A stretch of 35,558 nucleotides of DNA, from the NCBI GenBank assembly GCA_030655775.1, contig JAUSPI010000267.1, forward strand, positions 1-35,558. The letters are read 5' to 3'. The notes beneath the pieces were generated by a model. The model saw only the letters and a list, made by a program, of their open reading frames with translations. It was not told where the DNA came from and made no database searches. Position 1 is the stretch's first letter; each line of letters opens with the position of its first letter. Of this stretch, positions 13,530-22,363 are shown in pieces. Position numbers and translations under genes: made by a program. The stretch comes from Syntrophales bacterium. GTDB lineage: Bacteria > Desulfobacterota > Syntrophia > Syntrophales > JADFWA01.

Positions 13530-14945
13530 ATGCATAAGGAATCATTGAAAAAACTTCCCAAGATAGATGAGATTATGCTCGTTTTAGAAAAGCGGGGAAC
13601 ACTTGAAAGGGCTCCACGAGATGTTGTGTTATCGACGTGCCGTTCCGTCGTAGGAGATGTAAGGGGGTTGATATTATCAGCGAAAGAGGATGATACCGAT
13701 ATCCTGGTTCCTTCACTTGATGAAGTGGCGGCCACAGTGGCTGAAAAAATAGAAAATATCAGGAGGTACAGTTTCCGTCGAGTGGTAAATGCCACTGGAA
13801 TCATCTTACACACCAACCTGGGAAGAGCACCTCTCTGCAAAGAAGCTCTTGAGAGGATTTCAGAGGTGAGTTGCGGGTATTCAAATCTGGAGTTTGATCT
13901 TGAGAAAGGAAAACGAGGACTCCGATATGACCATGTTCAAAAGATTCTCTGTGAACTCTCGGGAGCAGAAGATGCACTGGTTGTCAACAACAACGCTGCT
14001 GCCGTATTGCTTGTTCTGAATACCCTGTCCGAGGGGAAAGAGGCAATCGTATCAAGAGGGGAGCTTATTGAAATCGGCGGGGAGTTCCGTATTCCCGAGG
14101 TTATGGAAAAAAGCGGGGCCATATTGAAAGAGGTGGGCACCACGAACAGGACCCATCTTTCAGATTATAATAATGCGGTCAATAAAAATACCGGTCTCAT
14201 CTTAAAGGTTCACACAAGTAACTTCAAAATCGTCGGTTTCACCGAGGAGATAGGGCTTCCCGCACTGGTAGACATTGGAAAACGTAAAGAGATCCCCGTG
14301 ATGAATGACCTGGGGAGTGGCTGTTTCGTGGAACTGGACAGGTACGGTTTTGAAAAAGAACCTACCATCCAGGAAGTTTTGAAAACGGGGGTAGATGTGG
14401 TGACCTTCAGCGGCGATAAGCTTTTGGGTGGCCCGCAGGCAGGAATTATACTGGGGAGCAAAAATATTTTGGGAAAAATAAAGGGGAACCCGCTCAATCG
14501 TGCCCTGAGGATAGATAAATTGACCCTTGCTGCCCTGGAAGCTACGATGAAACAATATCTGAACGGTGAAGGCGCTCTCTCCAATATCAGGATACTCCGC
14601 TCGATAACAGAACCCCTGGCCGATGTCGAGAAGAGGGCAGAAAAGCTTCTGACACTCTTGCAGGAGCTGGATAGCGAGGGGGTGGTTCTTACTCTGAAGA
14701 AGGGGGCGTCCATGACCGGCGGCGGCGCTCTTCCCACGCAGGAGATTCCTACGATGCTTTTGAGTGTCAAATCGTCCCGTATTTCAGCAAACAGTATGGA
14801 TGAGCACCTGAGACATTGTGATGTTCCTGTTGTTGTCAGAATATCTGACGATGAGGTTCTTCTGGACTTGAGGACCATTGATGAAGAAGAATTTAAATTT
14901 ATTGAGACAGGATTGCAAAGCATTTACCTGCCGATTGCGAATTAA
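13530..14945 (+). CDS. selA: L-seryl-tRNA(Sec) selenium transferase SelA
   Basis: SelA is a PLP enzyme that converts seryl-tRNA(Sec) to selenocysteyl-tRNA(Sec) using selenophosphate, so this organism probably makes selenoproteins. The 471-residue protein has the usual length, with an N-terminal tRNA-binding part, VVNATGIILHTNLGRAPL (85-102), and AEDALVVNNNAAAVLL. The PLP lysine is K297 in TFSGDKLLGGPQAG, and the DLGSG motif (260-264) lies before it. selB often follows selA, but here the next gene is an RluD-type pseudouridine synthase overlapping the selA stop by one base. No selC or selD is seen in the window, so the rest of the pathway must lie elsewhere. Confidence 0.96.
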   Translation: MHKESLKKLPKIDEIMLVLEKRGTLERAPRDVVLSTCRSVVGDVRGLILSAKEDDTDILVPSLDEVAATVAEKIENIRRYSFRRVVNATGIILHTNLGRAPLCKEALERISEVSCGYSNLEFDLEKGKRGLRYDHVQKILCELSGAEDALVVNNNAAAVLLVLNTLSEGKEAIVSRGELIEIGGEFRIPEVMEKSGAILKEVGTTNRTHLSDYNNAVNKNTGLILKVHTSNFKIVGFTEEIGLPALVDIGKRKEIPVMNDLGSGCFVELDRYGFEKEPTIQEVLKTGVDVVTFSGDKLLGGPQAGIILGSKNILGKIKGNPLNRALRIDKLTLAALEATMKQYLNGEGALSNIRILRSITEPLADVEKRAEKLLTLLQELDSEGVVLTLKKGASMTGGGALPTQEIPTMLLSVKSSRISANSMDEHLRHCDVPVVVRISDDEVLLDLRTIDEEEFKFIETGLQSIYLPIAN

Positions 14946-15931
14946 TGATGTCTAAAGAGCAGGAAAAAATTCAATTCATAGTCGCTGACAGTGAAAATGG
15001 AACGAGGGTCGATGTTTTCATCTCCCAGCAGGATGTTTCGCTGTCCCGTTCTCAGATAAAAAGAGTGGCGGATGAGGGGCTGATCCGTGTTAACGATTCC
15101 AGGGTCAAGGCAGGTCACAGACTGAAGGAAGGGGATACAGTCGTTCTTTTAAAGCAGGAGGCCAAAACATACGACAACGTACTTCCAGAAAATATTCCTC
15201 TCAATATTGTTTATGAAGATGAGTCCCTTCTGGTAGTGGATAAACCAGCCGGCATGGTCGTTCATCCGGCCGCGGGCAATTATCAGGGCACTCTTGTCAA
15301 TGCCCTTCTCTTTCACTGCAAGGATCTTTCAGGTATAGGAGGTGTCCTTAGGCCCGGGATAGTTCACCGTCTGGATAAAGGCACGTCAGGCCTGATGGTG
15401 GTGGCCAAATCGGACGCGGCTCACAGAGGGCTGGCAGAGCAATTCGAAAAACACCTCGTGAAAAAGGTATATAAAGCTCTTGTTTATGGGGATGTAACAG
15501 GAGAAGAAGACGTTATTGATTTACCGGTGGGAAGACATCCTTCAGACCGGAAAAAGATGTCAACAAAAAGCAGGAGGGGCAAGGAGGCGATTACGCGCTG
15601 GAAAGTGCTTGAACGGTATGGAGTTATTACCCTTCTCGATGTCGCAATTGAGACGGGCAGAACCCACCAGATAAGGGTTCACTTAAACGCTCTGGGTTAT
15701 CCGGTAATTGGCGATACCGTTTATGGCAGTTCGAAGAGAGTCAATTCCATAAACGATAATCTGCTCCGGACAAGGGTGAAGGCCATTAAGAGGCAGGCCC
15801 TGCACTCAGGCATGATTGGGTTTTTGCATCCTATAACTGGGGATTACATGGAATTTTCATCCCCCCTGCCGGACGATATGGACAGCCTCTGTAAGTATTT
15901 GAGTGAATATGTTTCCCGGAAGTATGAGTAA
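14945..15931 (+). CDS. rluD: RluD/RluC-type ribosomal large subunit pseudouridine synthase
   Basis: This enzyme converts specific uridines of RNA, probably 23S rRNA, to pseudouridine. The 328-residue protein has an N-terminal S4 RNA-binding domain (about 18-78, TRVDVFISQQ...GLIRVNDSRVKAGHRL) and the RluA-family catalytic domain with IVHRLDKGTSGLMVVAKS (139-156), where D144 is the catalytic aspartate. GRTHQIRVHLNALGYPVIGD follows near the C-terminal side. The S4 domain and length favour RluD over RluC, but the target uridines cannot be proven. The start ATG overlaps the selA stop by one base; a second ATG is three bases downstream. The close packing implies cotranscription with selA. Confidence 0.9.
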   Translation: MMSKEQEKIQFIVADSENGTRVDVFISQQDVSLSRSQIKRVADEGLIRVNDSRVKAGHRLKEGDTVVLLKQEAKTYDNVLPENIPLNIVYEDESLLVVDKPAGMVVHPAAGNYQGTLVNALLFHCKDLSGIGGVLRPGIVHRLDKGTSGLMVVAKSDAAHRGLAEQFEKHLVKKVYKALVYGDVTGEEDVIDLPVGRHPSDRKKMSTKSRRGKEAITRWKVLERYGVITLLDVAIETGRTHQIRVHLNALGYPVIGDTVYGSSKRVNSINDNLLRTRVKAIKRQALHSGMIGFLHPITGDYMEFSSPLPDDMDSLCKYLSEYVSRKYE

Positions 15932-15953
15932 GCAGGGACAGTTCCATATAAGG

Positions 15954-15969
15954 CCGATGAGGGCATCGG
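15954..15969. repeat. Hairpin CCGATG-AGGG-CATCGG between rluD and pgeF
   Basis: A six-base-pair stem with a four-base loop, flanked by AGGGAC and GTCCCT, which can extend the pairing. There is no T-run. It lies just before a leader (15975-16006) that resembles the one in front of prfA. Confidence 0.45.
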
Positions 15970-16006
15970 TCCCTACTTTGTGCCTTTGGCACTGGATTAG
16001 TTACCC

Positions 16007-16810
16007 ATGTTCAACTTTTCTCAAAAGGGCAAAATAAGATATTTAGAATCGCCATTGCTGAAAGAGTTCGATTTCATTACACACGCCTTTTGTACACGGT
16101 ATGGCGGAGTGAGTGAGGGGATGTTTGCAAATCTCAACTTGAGTTTGCGGGAGGGAGATAATGAGGAGATGGTCTCCCGAAACTGGGAGATACTCGCTTC
16201 CTCCTTTGGTCTATCCGTAGAACAGCTTTTTATGGCAAAACAGGTCCATAAAGACGGGATATGTGTTCTCGATGATGACCCAGGCCCAGTTCTGAACGCT
16301 AAACGAGCTCCCGATTTCGATGCCATTATTTCGAACAGGCCACATCTGGCAATAGGAATACTGACCGCAGATTGTGTCCCTGTATTGCTGGTGGATATAA
16401 CAAAGCGGGTAATCGGCGTTGTCCATGCCGGATGGAAGGGGACTTCCCTGAACATCGCGGCAAAGGCAGTTGACACTTTTGTAAGAAGATTTTCCTCCAG
16501 CACAACTGACATTATTGCCGTTATCGGCCCGGCGATAGGACGCTGTTGTTATCAGGTTGATGATATAGTTTTTGAAGCAATGAAGGAAGATGGGAACAGG
16601 GAATCTTTTTTCGGCAAATGTAACGAAAAGGGAAAGTGGATGTTCGATCTTCCGCTGGCAAACAGGCTCCAGATTCGAAACGCTGGAGTTCCTTCGGAAA
16701 ACATATCTCTCGTAAATGTTTGTACATCCTGTCGTTATGATGCTTTCTTTTCACACAGGCGGGACAGGGGAAATACCGGACGCCAGTTAAGCTTCATTTT
16801 TTTAAGATAG
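16007..16810 (+). CDS. pgeF: PgeF/YfiH (laccase-domain, LACC1-like) protein
   Basis: This 267-residue member of the multicopper polyphenol oxidorectase/DUF152 family has relatives described as purine nucleoside-cleaving enzymes and as editors of peptidoglycan precursors (YfiH/PgeF). The key segments are FITHAFCTRYGGVSEG near the N-terminus, AKQVHKDGI, AIGILTADCVPVLLVD with the metal cysteine, VVHAGWKGT with the metal histidine, AVIGPAIGRCCYQV, and a C-terminal CTSCRYDAFFSHRRD. All are intact. It is commonly found near rluD in bacteria, as here. No strong ribosome binding site precedes the ATG; the upstream 30 bases resemble the prfA leader. The in vivo substrate is uncertain. Confidence 0.9.
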   Translation: MFNFSQKGKIRYLESPLLKEFDFITHAFCTRYGGVSEGMFANLNLSLREGDNEEMVSRNWEILASSFGLSVEQLFMAKQVHKDGICVLDDDPGPVLNAKRAPDFDAIISNRPHLAIGILTADCVPVLLVDITKRVIGVVHAGWKGTSLNIAAKAVDTFVRRFSSSTTDIIAVIGPAIGRCCYQVDDIVFEAMKEDGNRESFFGKCNEKGKWMFDLPLANRLQIRNAGVPSENISLVNVCTSCRYDAFFSHRRDRGNTGRQLSFIFLR

Positions 16811-16884
16811 ACTGTCTCGATTGTTGCGTCTATGTGAGATTTCGTCTAATATTTTAACGGTCATTTCGAGTACAAAAAAACCTC

Positions 16885-16911
16885 TTGACATGTGGAAAAG
16901 TGTGGTATAGT
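16885..16911 (+). promoter_or_regulatory. Candidate promoter upstream of the long rho leader
   Basis: A consensus TTGACA (16885-16890) is followed after 15 bases by TATAGT (16906-16911), which is preceded by TG, making an extended -10 (TGGTATAGT). The spacer is two bases shorter than ideal. Use of this site would give rho a leader of about 310 bases. The rest of 16811-17232 has no gene and no repeat family that I recognise. Long leaders before rho are known sites of Rho autoregulation in other bacteria. Confidence 0.45.
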
Positions 16912-17232
16912 AGTGTCAGAAATTTTGGAAAGACATATGGAAAGTCCTTCCTTTTTTAAGTTGTTCATAAGCTCAAGTTAGCTGCCTATTACCTAAATCC
17001 ACGTTTGACAAGTTCACGAAACGCTTACGTCTCTTTCTTTCCCTTTAATGGAAGAAAATTGCGATTAATGAAATCTCATATTAAACATATAGTAACTTTT
17101 CCTCACCGGTAAACGTGTAAAATATGACTTCTTTCAAAAACAGCAAGTTTTGTGCTCCAATAAAGTTTGTCTTGAGCTTTTAAGTTGTACTATTAAGATA
17201 TTACATGAAAAAATTTCAGGAGAACGGTGTTT

Positions 17233-18480
17233 ATGAATGTAGCAGAAATTAAAAAACAACCGATTAGTGAACTTACCGGTCTGGCAAAAGGGCTGAATGT
17301 CGTCGGTGTCAGCGGGATGAGGAGGCAGGATTTAATTTTTGCCATTCTACAGGCCCAGGCTGAGAAAAACGGGACAATTTTAGGAGAAGGTGTTCTGGAG
17401 ACCCTGCCGGATGGTTTCGGTTTTCTCCGAGCGGTTGATTATAATTATCTTCCAAGCCCGGACGATATATATATTTCCCCCTCGCAGATAAGGAGATTTA
17501 ACCTAAGAACCGGAGATACTGTGTCAGGAGAGGTCAGGCCTCCCAAAAACGGTGAAAAATATTTTGCCCTCCTCAAGGTAAATTCTGTAAACTTCGGCAA
17601 CCCCGAAGAAATCAGAGACAAGATTCTCTTTGACAATCTCACCCCGCTTTACCCCGAAGAAAAATTAAACCTGGAATGCAATCCTGAAAATTTATCAACA
17701 AGGATAATGGATCTTTTTACACCTATAGGAAAAGGACAGAGGGGATTGATAGTATCGCCTCCCAGGGCGGGTAAGACAGTTTTGCTGCAAGATATAGCCA
17801 AAAGCATAACGACCAATCATAAAGAAGTGGTCTTGATGGTACTCCTTATTGACGAACGTCCGGAGGAAGTTACGGATATGGAGCGGAATGTGGATGGGGA
17901 GGTTATCTCTTCGACCTTTGATGAACCGGCTACGCGGCATGTTCAGGTTGCGGAGATGGTTATTGAGAAGGCGAAGCGTCTGGTTGAGCATAAAAGAGAT
18001 GTCGTCATTCTTCTCGATAGTATCACCCGACTTGCCAGGGCTTACAATACCGTTGTCCCCCCCAGCGGGAAGGTTTTATCTGGCGGTGTTGATTCCAACG
18101 CCCTGCACAAACCGAAGAGGTTTTTTGGTGCCGCCAGGAATATAGAAAACGGCGGCAGTCTGACTATCATTTCAACGGCCCTCATTGATACGGGAAGCAG
18201 AATGGATGAAGTTATTTTTGAAGAGTTTAAGGGAACCGGAAACATGGAGCTTCACCTGGATCGCAAGATTGCTGACAGAAGAGTTTTTCCCGCATTTGAT
18301 CTGATCCGTTCCGGTACGAGAAAAGAGGAGATGTTAATACCAACGGAGAACCTCAACAGAATATGGATACTGAGAAGGTTTCTCCAGGAAATGAACCCTG
18401 TAGAGGCTATGGAGTTTATTATCGGAAAAATCAGAAAAACTGAAAACAATCAGGAATTTCTTGATGCAATGAACCAGTAA
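17233..18480 (+). CDS. rho: Transcription termination factor Rho
   Basis: Rho is a hexameric RNA helicase that terminates transcription at untranslated C-rich RNA. The 415-residue protein has an N-terminal helical domain ([20 protein letters not shown]), a cold-shock-like primary RNA-binding domain with [10 protein letters not shown] (58-67), and the ATPase core. The core shows Walker A SPPRAGKT (175-182), [14 protein letters not shown], Walker [14 protein letters not shown], the Q/R-loop region [20 protein letters not shown] and a C-terminal [11 protein letters not shown]. There is no long N-terminal insertion. I chose ATG 17233 over GTG 17227 because AGGAGA ends nine bases before the ATG but only three before the GTG. 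It begins the rho-rpmE-prfA-prmC-murA-hisD series. Confidence 0.97.
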   Translation: MNVAEIKKQPISELTGLAKGLNVVGVSGMRRQDLIFAILQAQAEKNGTILGEGVLETLPDGFGFLRAVDYNYLPSPDDIYISPSQIRRFNLRTGDTVSGEVRPPKNGEKYFALLKVNSVNFGNPEEIRDKILFDNLTPLYPEEKLNLECNPENLSTRIMDLFTPIGKGQRGLIVSPPRAGKTVLLQDIAKSITTNHKEVVLMVLLIDERPEEVTDMERNVDGEVISSTFDEPATRHVQVAEMVIEKAKRLVEHKRDVVILLDSITRLARAYNTVVPPSGKVLSGGVDSNALHKPKRFFGAARNIENGGSLTIISTALIDTGSRMDEVIFEEFKGTGNMELHLDRKIADRRVFPAFDLIRSGTRKEEMLIPTENLNRIWILRRFLQEMNPVEAMEFIIGKIRKTENNQEFLDAMNQ

Positions 18481-18529
18481 AAATTAAAACGCTTACAAAC
18501 TTAAAAAGATATATCGACGGGAGATTATT

Positions 18530-18745
18530 ATGAAGAAAGGTATTCATCCAGAATATGCAGAGGCTACGATAACATGTTTGTGTGGAAATGTTATTCAAAC
18601 CAAGTCTACCAAGAAGGATGTTAAGGTGGAAATATGTTCCATGTGTCATCCCTTCATGACCGGCAAACAGAAAATCATTGATACTGCAGGTAGGGTGGAA
18701 AGGTTTAATAAAAAATACGGGCGCACAGCTGAAAAAACTGCCTGA
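18530..18745 (+). CDS. rpmE: 50S ribosomal protein L31, zinc-binding type
   Basis: L31 bridges the two ribosomal subunits. The 71-residue protein begins [20 protein letters not shown] and has the zinc-ligand pattern C16, C18, C36, C39, so it is the C+ form that can act as a zinc reserve. The C-terminal [17 protein letters not shown] is typical. GGGAG lies about eight bases before the ATG. It sits 49 bases after rho, an order seen in many Proteobacteria. Confidence 0.96.
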   Translation: MKKGIHPEYAEATITCLCGNVIQTKSTKKDVKVEICSMCHPFMTGKQKIIDTAGRVERFNKKYGRTAEKTA

Positions 18746-18806
18746 TTCTTTGCACCCCACCTTTCACTTATGCATTTTGTTACGATAATAACACAAACCA
18801 AATAAA

Positions 18807-18843
18807 CTTTGTGCCTCTGTGTCTTTGGAACTTGAGTAGTTAC
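18807..18843 (+). repeat. Leader segment of prfA similar to the pgeF leader
   Basis: ACTTTGTGCCTCTGTGTCTT followed by TGGAACTTGAGTAGTTAC runs directly into the prfA ATG. The pgeF leader (15975-16006) reads ACTTTGTGCCTTTGGCACTG and GATTAGTTACCC before its ATG. The shared ACTTTGTGCC, TTGG-ACT-GA and TAGTTAC blocks suggest a common repeat origin. Neither leader has a strong Shine-Dalgarno sequence. Confidence 0.5.
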
Positions 18844-19914
18844 ATGTTTAAGAAACTTAAAAATATTGAAATAAGGTATGAAAACCTGGAAGAGAAGTTG
18901 AGTGATCCTGATATCCTTAGTAACCTTGGAGAATATCAGAAATACGCCAAGGAGCATTCTGGTCTTCGCGATCTTGTGGAAACATTTAGAGAGTATGAGA
19001 AAACCAGTTCACAATTAAAAGAAAATGCAGCTCTTCTCTTGGAAAATGATGAAGAGTTAAAAGAAATCATAAAAGAAGAAACTCCTCAACTTAAAGAAAA
19101 GCTTTACACCCTTGAAACTAAGCTGAAGACTCTATTGCTTCCCAGAGCTCCCAACGATGACAGGAATGTATTCCTGGAAATACGGTCAGGAACAGGGGGA
19201 GATGAGGCGGGGCTTTTCGCTGGAGACCTTTTTCGGATGTATGCAAGGTATGCAGAAATGTGCAGGTGGAAGGTGGATGTGATGAACAGCAGTCCCGCAG
19301 GTGGCATGGGTGGTTTTAAAGAAATAGTAATGCTCATCGAGGGGAAAGGGGCTTACAGCAAGCTAAAGTACGAAAGTGGCGTACACCGTGTACAGAGAGT
19401 GCCTGTTACAGAGGCTCAGGGACGGATACATACGTCTGCCGTCACGGTCGCGGTTCTTCCTGAAGCAGAAGAGGTGGAGGTTAAAATAGACCCCAAAGAT
19501 CTGAGAATAGACGTATATCATTCGAGTGGACACGGGGGACAGAGCGTCAATACCACGGATTCTGCTGTTAGAATTACCCATATGCCTACCGGTTTGGTGG
19601 TAACATGCCAAGATGAAAAGTCCCAGCATAAAAACAGAGCAAAAGCGATGAAGGTACTCAGGGCAAGGCTTCTGGACAGCTTGATAGAAGAACAGAATGC
19701 AGAGATTTCTGAAGCAAGGAAAAGTCAGGTAGGAAGCGGAGATAGAAGTGAACGGATAAGAACCTACAATTTTCCTCAGGGGAGAATCACCGATCACAGG
19801 GTAGACCTTACACTCTATAATCTTGAATATGTCCTTAACGGAAACATACAGGAAATAATAGATATCCTGACGACCCATTATCAAACCGAAGTGCTTAAAA
19901 AAACTGCTGCTTGA
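18844..19914 (+). CDS. prfA: Peptide chain release factor 1
   Basis: RF1 recognises UAA and UAG stop codons and triggers peptide release. The 356-residue protein has an N-terminal coiled-coil domain, the codon-reading tripeptide PVT (187-189, in [15 protein letters not shown]. coli has PAT), and the catalytic GGQ (231-233, in [20 protein letters not shown]). The PxT tripeptide, rather than SPF, separates it from RF2. The start at ATG 18844 gives the normal N-terminus [19 protein letters not shown]; an upstream frame to 18811 falls in repeat-like leader sequence. It is followed by prmC, which methylates the GGQ glutamine. Confidence 0.97.
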   Translation: MFKKLKNIEIRYENLEEKLSDPDILSNLGEYQKYAKEHSGLRDLVETFREYEKTSSQLKENAALLLENDEELKEIIKEETPQLKEKLYTLETKLKTLLLPRAPNDDRNVFLEIRSGTGGDEAGLFAGDLFRMYARYAEMCRWKVDVMNSSPAGGMGGFKEIVMLIEGKGAYSKLKYESGVHRVQRVPVTEAQGRIHTSAVTVAVLPEAEEVEVKIDPKDLRIDVYHSSGHGGQSVNTTDSAVRITHMPTGLVVTCQDEKSQHKNRAKAMKVLRARLLDSLIEEQNAEISEARKSQVGSGDRSERIRTYNFPQGRITDHRVDLTLYNLEYVLNGNIQEIIDILTTHYQTEVLKKTAA

Positions 19915-19935
19915 ATCGTCCAGCCAACACGTTGT

Positions 19936-19973
19936 GAGTCTCCCCGCCCACAGGGCGGGGCTTCCCGGTAAGG
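19936..19973. repeat. GC-rich hairpin repeat (CCCGCC/GGCGGG family), copy 4
   Basis: GAGTCTCCCCGCCCACAGGG followed by CGGGGCTTCCCGGTAAGG. The core CCCCGCC-CACA-GGGCGGGG is a strong hairpin. Unlike the other three copies it lies between two genes on the same strand, prfA and prmC, so it is presumably transcribed within the operon. The rest of the gap up to 20108 has the stem GATTC/GAATC and nothing else that I recognise. Confidence 0.65.
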
Positions 19974-20108
19974 AAATCGAAGATTCATGAGCGAAGCGAA
20001 TCATCGGAGATAGTGAGCAGTTGCGAACAATATGTTTGTTTTATATTTCACCCGGTCGATTTACCCGCCATTTGCCGTTCCGAAAACCAATTCGTTTCTG
20101 GAATTAAG

Positions 20109-20969
20109 ATGTCATCATTGAATATTCTCAAAATTTTAAATCAGACTACGCTCAACTTTCAAGAGAGTGGATTTAGTTCATCCAGATTAGATGCAGAGGT
20201 TCTTTTATCTACTTATTTAAAAACAGATCGATCCGGATTGTACGCTAATTTTGAAAGGTTGATTACCGATGAAGATTTAATCGGATTTTTAAGTTGGGTT
20301 GAGAGAAGGCAAAAGGGAGAACCCATCGCCTACATCACCGGCAGGAAAGAGTTTTGGTCTCTTACTTTCGAAGTGAACCCTGAGGTATTGGTACCACGGC
20401 CCGAGACGGAGCTCCTTGTGGAAGAGATACTCAAGGTCTGCTCAGAGGTGAAAGATCGGGAGACAGCGATTCTGGAGGTCGGTACTGGAAGCGGGGCGAT
20501 AAGTGTGGCTGTTGCATCTGATTTTAAAAAGGCACACATTGTTGCCACTGATACATCCATAGAAGCCATCAAAGTGGCCAGAAAAAATGCTGCAACCAAC
20601 GGCGTTACGGAAAGAATTTCTTTTCTTCACGGCAATTTACTTGAACCTGTTTCAGGAAATTTTGATATAATAGTTTCAAATCCTCCTTACATATCTGAAG
20701 AAGAATTTGAGCACCTCCCCGTTGAGGTAAGGATTTTTGAACCGAAGGGGGCACTACTTGCAGGCCCGGATGGAACAGAATTCCATTATGACCTTATAAG
20801 GGAAGGGAGTCATTATTTAAACTTTGGTGGCTGGCTCTTTATGGAGATAGGAGCTGGACAAAAGGGTGCAGTTGAAGATATGCTAAGAAAAAATAAAGTT
20901 TATGACAGCATAGGTTTCAGGACAGACTATGGTGGAATAGAACGAGTCGCCATGGCAAGGAGAAAGTAA
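20109..20969 (+). CDS. prmC: Release factor glutamine methyltransferase PrmC
   Basis: PrmC methylates the glutamine of the GGQ motif of release factors, using S-adenosylmethionine. The 286-residue protein has the N-terminal helical domain, the VPRPETELLVEE signature (96-107), SAM-binding LEVGTGSGAISVA (122-134) and the catalytic NPPY (191-194, in IVSNPPYISEEEF). I chose ATG 20109, giving MSSLNILKILNQ, because this matches the usual family start. An in-frame GTG at 20013 would add 32 residues with no family resemblance. The ribosome binding site is weak. Its substrate RF1 is encoded immediately upstream. Confidence 0.95.
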   Translation: MSSLNILKILNQTTLNFQESGFSSSRLDAEVLLSTYLKTDRSGLYANFERLITDEDLIGFLSWVERRQKGEPIAYITGRKEFWSLTFEVNPEVLVPRPETELLVEEILKVCSEVKDRETAILEVGTGSGAISVAVASDFKKAHIVATDTSIEAIKVARKNAATNGVTERISFLHGNLLEPVSGNFDIIVSNPPYISEEEFEHLPVEVRIFEPKGALLAGPDGTEFHYDLIREGSHYLNFGGWLFMEIGAGQKGAVEDMLRKNKVYDSIGFRTDYGGIERVAMARRK

Positions 20970-21070
20970 AAAGTCAGAAGACAGAAGACAGGAGGCAGAA
21001 TTCAGAAGACAGAAGAAAACGGGAATAATTTTTCTATTCTGACTCCTGTCTCCTGTCTCCTGACTTCTGG
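20970..21070. repeat. Degenerate CAGAAGA/TCTTCTG inverted repeat between prmC and murA
   Basis: The left half is made of reiterated CAGAAGACAGAAGACAGGAG units and the right half of the complementary CTCCTGTCTCCTGTCTCCTG units, separated by an AT-rich centre. The whole could fold into one long imperfect hairpin. It encodes nothing. It ends about 35 bases before the murA ribosome binding site. Confidence 0.7.
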
Positions 21071-21111
21071 TTTACGGCTTCTGGCTTACGGCTACAGACC
21101 ATGGAGGTCAT

Positions 21112-22362
21112 TTGGATAAAATAGTTATATATGGTGGAAAAAGGCTTGAGGGGGAGGTTTGCATAAGCGGTTCCAAAAACGCAGCTTTGCCGATACTTGT
21201 GTCCTCTCTCTTGACCGATGGTTGGAACACCTTTCATAATGTTCCCGATCTGGTTGATATCAGGACGATCAAGAAGCTCTTGAAGAACCTCGGGGTGGAA
21301 ATTGAAGAGGGAGAAGTTCTGAGGATCAATGCCGGCAAAATCGCCAGTTGTGAGGCTTCCTATGATCTGGTGAAGACGATGAGGGCATCAATCCTGGTTC
21401 TCGGCCCCCTCGTAGCCAGGATGGGGGTGGCAAGAGTTTCCCTGCCAGGGGGGTGTGCAATAGGCGCCAGACCGGTAAACCTTCACATAAAAGCACTTGA
21501 AGACCTCGGAGCAAAGATAACTCTTCACGATGGTTACATTGAGGCAAAAGCGTCAAGGCTTAAGGGAGCCACTGTTTATTTTGACATACCTACGGTTACC
21601 GGTACAGAAAACATCATGATGGCCGCTTGCCTTGCAAAGGGAACTACCCTTCTTGAAAATGCTGCAAGGGAACCGGAAATCGTAAACCTGGCTGAAGTAC
21701 TCCGTGGTATGGGAGCGAAAATCAGCGGGGCGGGAACAGATTTAATCAGGATAGACGGGGTTGATAGCTTGCACCCGGTTGAGGCAACAGTTATACCCGA
21801 CAGGATAGAAGCTGGCACATTTATGATAGCATCGGGGATAACGGGAGGGGACATAAAAATTCTGGGGTGTAACACAGGTCATCTTGATGCACTCATAACC
21901 AAGCTGCGCGATACGGGAATGGACATTTCTTTTATTGACGGTGGTATCAGAGCTGTGGGAAGGGAAAAAATAAAGAGTACTAATATAAAAACCATTCCTT
22001 ATCCCGGATTCCCTACCGACCTCCAGGCACAAATAATGGCTTTAATGGCTATCGGAGATGGACTCAGTGTTATCACGGAAACTGTTTTTGAGAACAGATT
22101 CATGCATGTAAGTGAGTTGATACGGATGGGAGCTGATATATTGATCGAGGGAAACAGTGCTATCGTAAGAGGTGTTTCAGGGCTTCGGGGTGCTCCGGTA
22201 ATGGCTACCGATCTCCGTGCATCCGCTTCTCTCATACTTGCAGGTTTGGCAGCAGAAGGAAAGACTGAACTTTCAAGGATCTATCATATAGACAGAGGAT
22301 ATCAGAAAATCGAAGAGAAACTCGCATCCCTTGGTGCCAACATAAAAAGGGTAAAGGAATAA
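21112..22362 (+). CDS. murA: UDP-N-acetylglucosamine 1-carboxyvinyltransferase MurA
   Basis: MurA catalyses the first committed step of peptidoglycan synthesis, moving enolpyruvate from PEP to UDP-GlcNAc; it is the target of fosfomycin. The 416-residue protein starts [20 protein letters not shown], has [16 protein letters not shown], and keeps the catalytic cysteine C115 in [16 protein letters not shown] cysteine here predicts normal fosfomycin sensitivity of the enzyme, by contrast with the Asp variants. [12 protein letters not shown]-type and DRGYEK-like segments are also present ([26 protein letters not shown]). The start is TTG at 21112, supported by GGAGG about five bases upstream. hisD follows after one base, so the two are cotranscribed. 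Confidence 0.96.
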   Translation: MDKIVIYGGKRLEGEVCISGSKNAALPILVSSLLTDGWNTFHNVPDLVDIRTIKKLLKNLGVEIEEGEVLRINAGKIASCEASYDLVKTMRASILVLGPLVARMGVARVSLPGGCAIGARPVNLHIKALEDLGAKITLHDGYIEAKASRLKGATVYFDIPTVTGTENIMMAACLAKGTTLLENAAREPEIVNLAEVLRGMGAKISGAGTDLIRIDGVDSLHPVEATVIPDRIEAGTFMIASGITGGDIKILGCNTGHLDALITKLRDTGMDISFIDGGIRAVGREKIKSTNIKTIPYPGFPTDLQAQIMALMAIGDGLSVITETVFENRFMHVSELIRMGADILIEGNSAIVRGVSGLRGAPVMATDLRASASLILAGLAAEGKTELSRIYHIDRGYQKIEEKLASLGANIKRVKE

Positions 22363-22363
22363 G

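Noticed and set aside
13457-13840. Minus-strand open frame over the start of selA
   Set aside because: It is a shadow of selA with low-complexity serine- and threonine-rich translation; selA has full family motifs.
16007-16810. A copper laccase involved in polyphenol oxidation
   Set aside because: The family name is historical. Members of this length with the CVPVLLVD and HAGWKG motifs are better linked to purine nucleoside or peptidoglycan-precursor functions.
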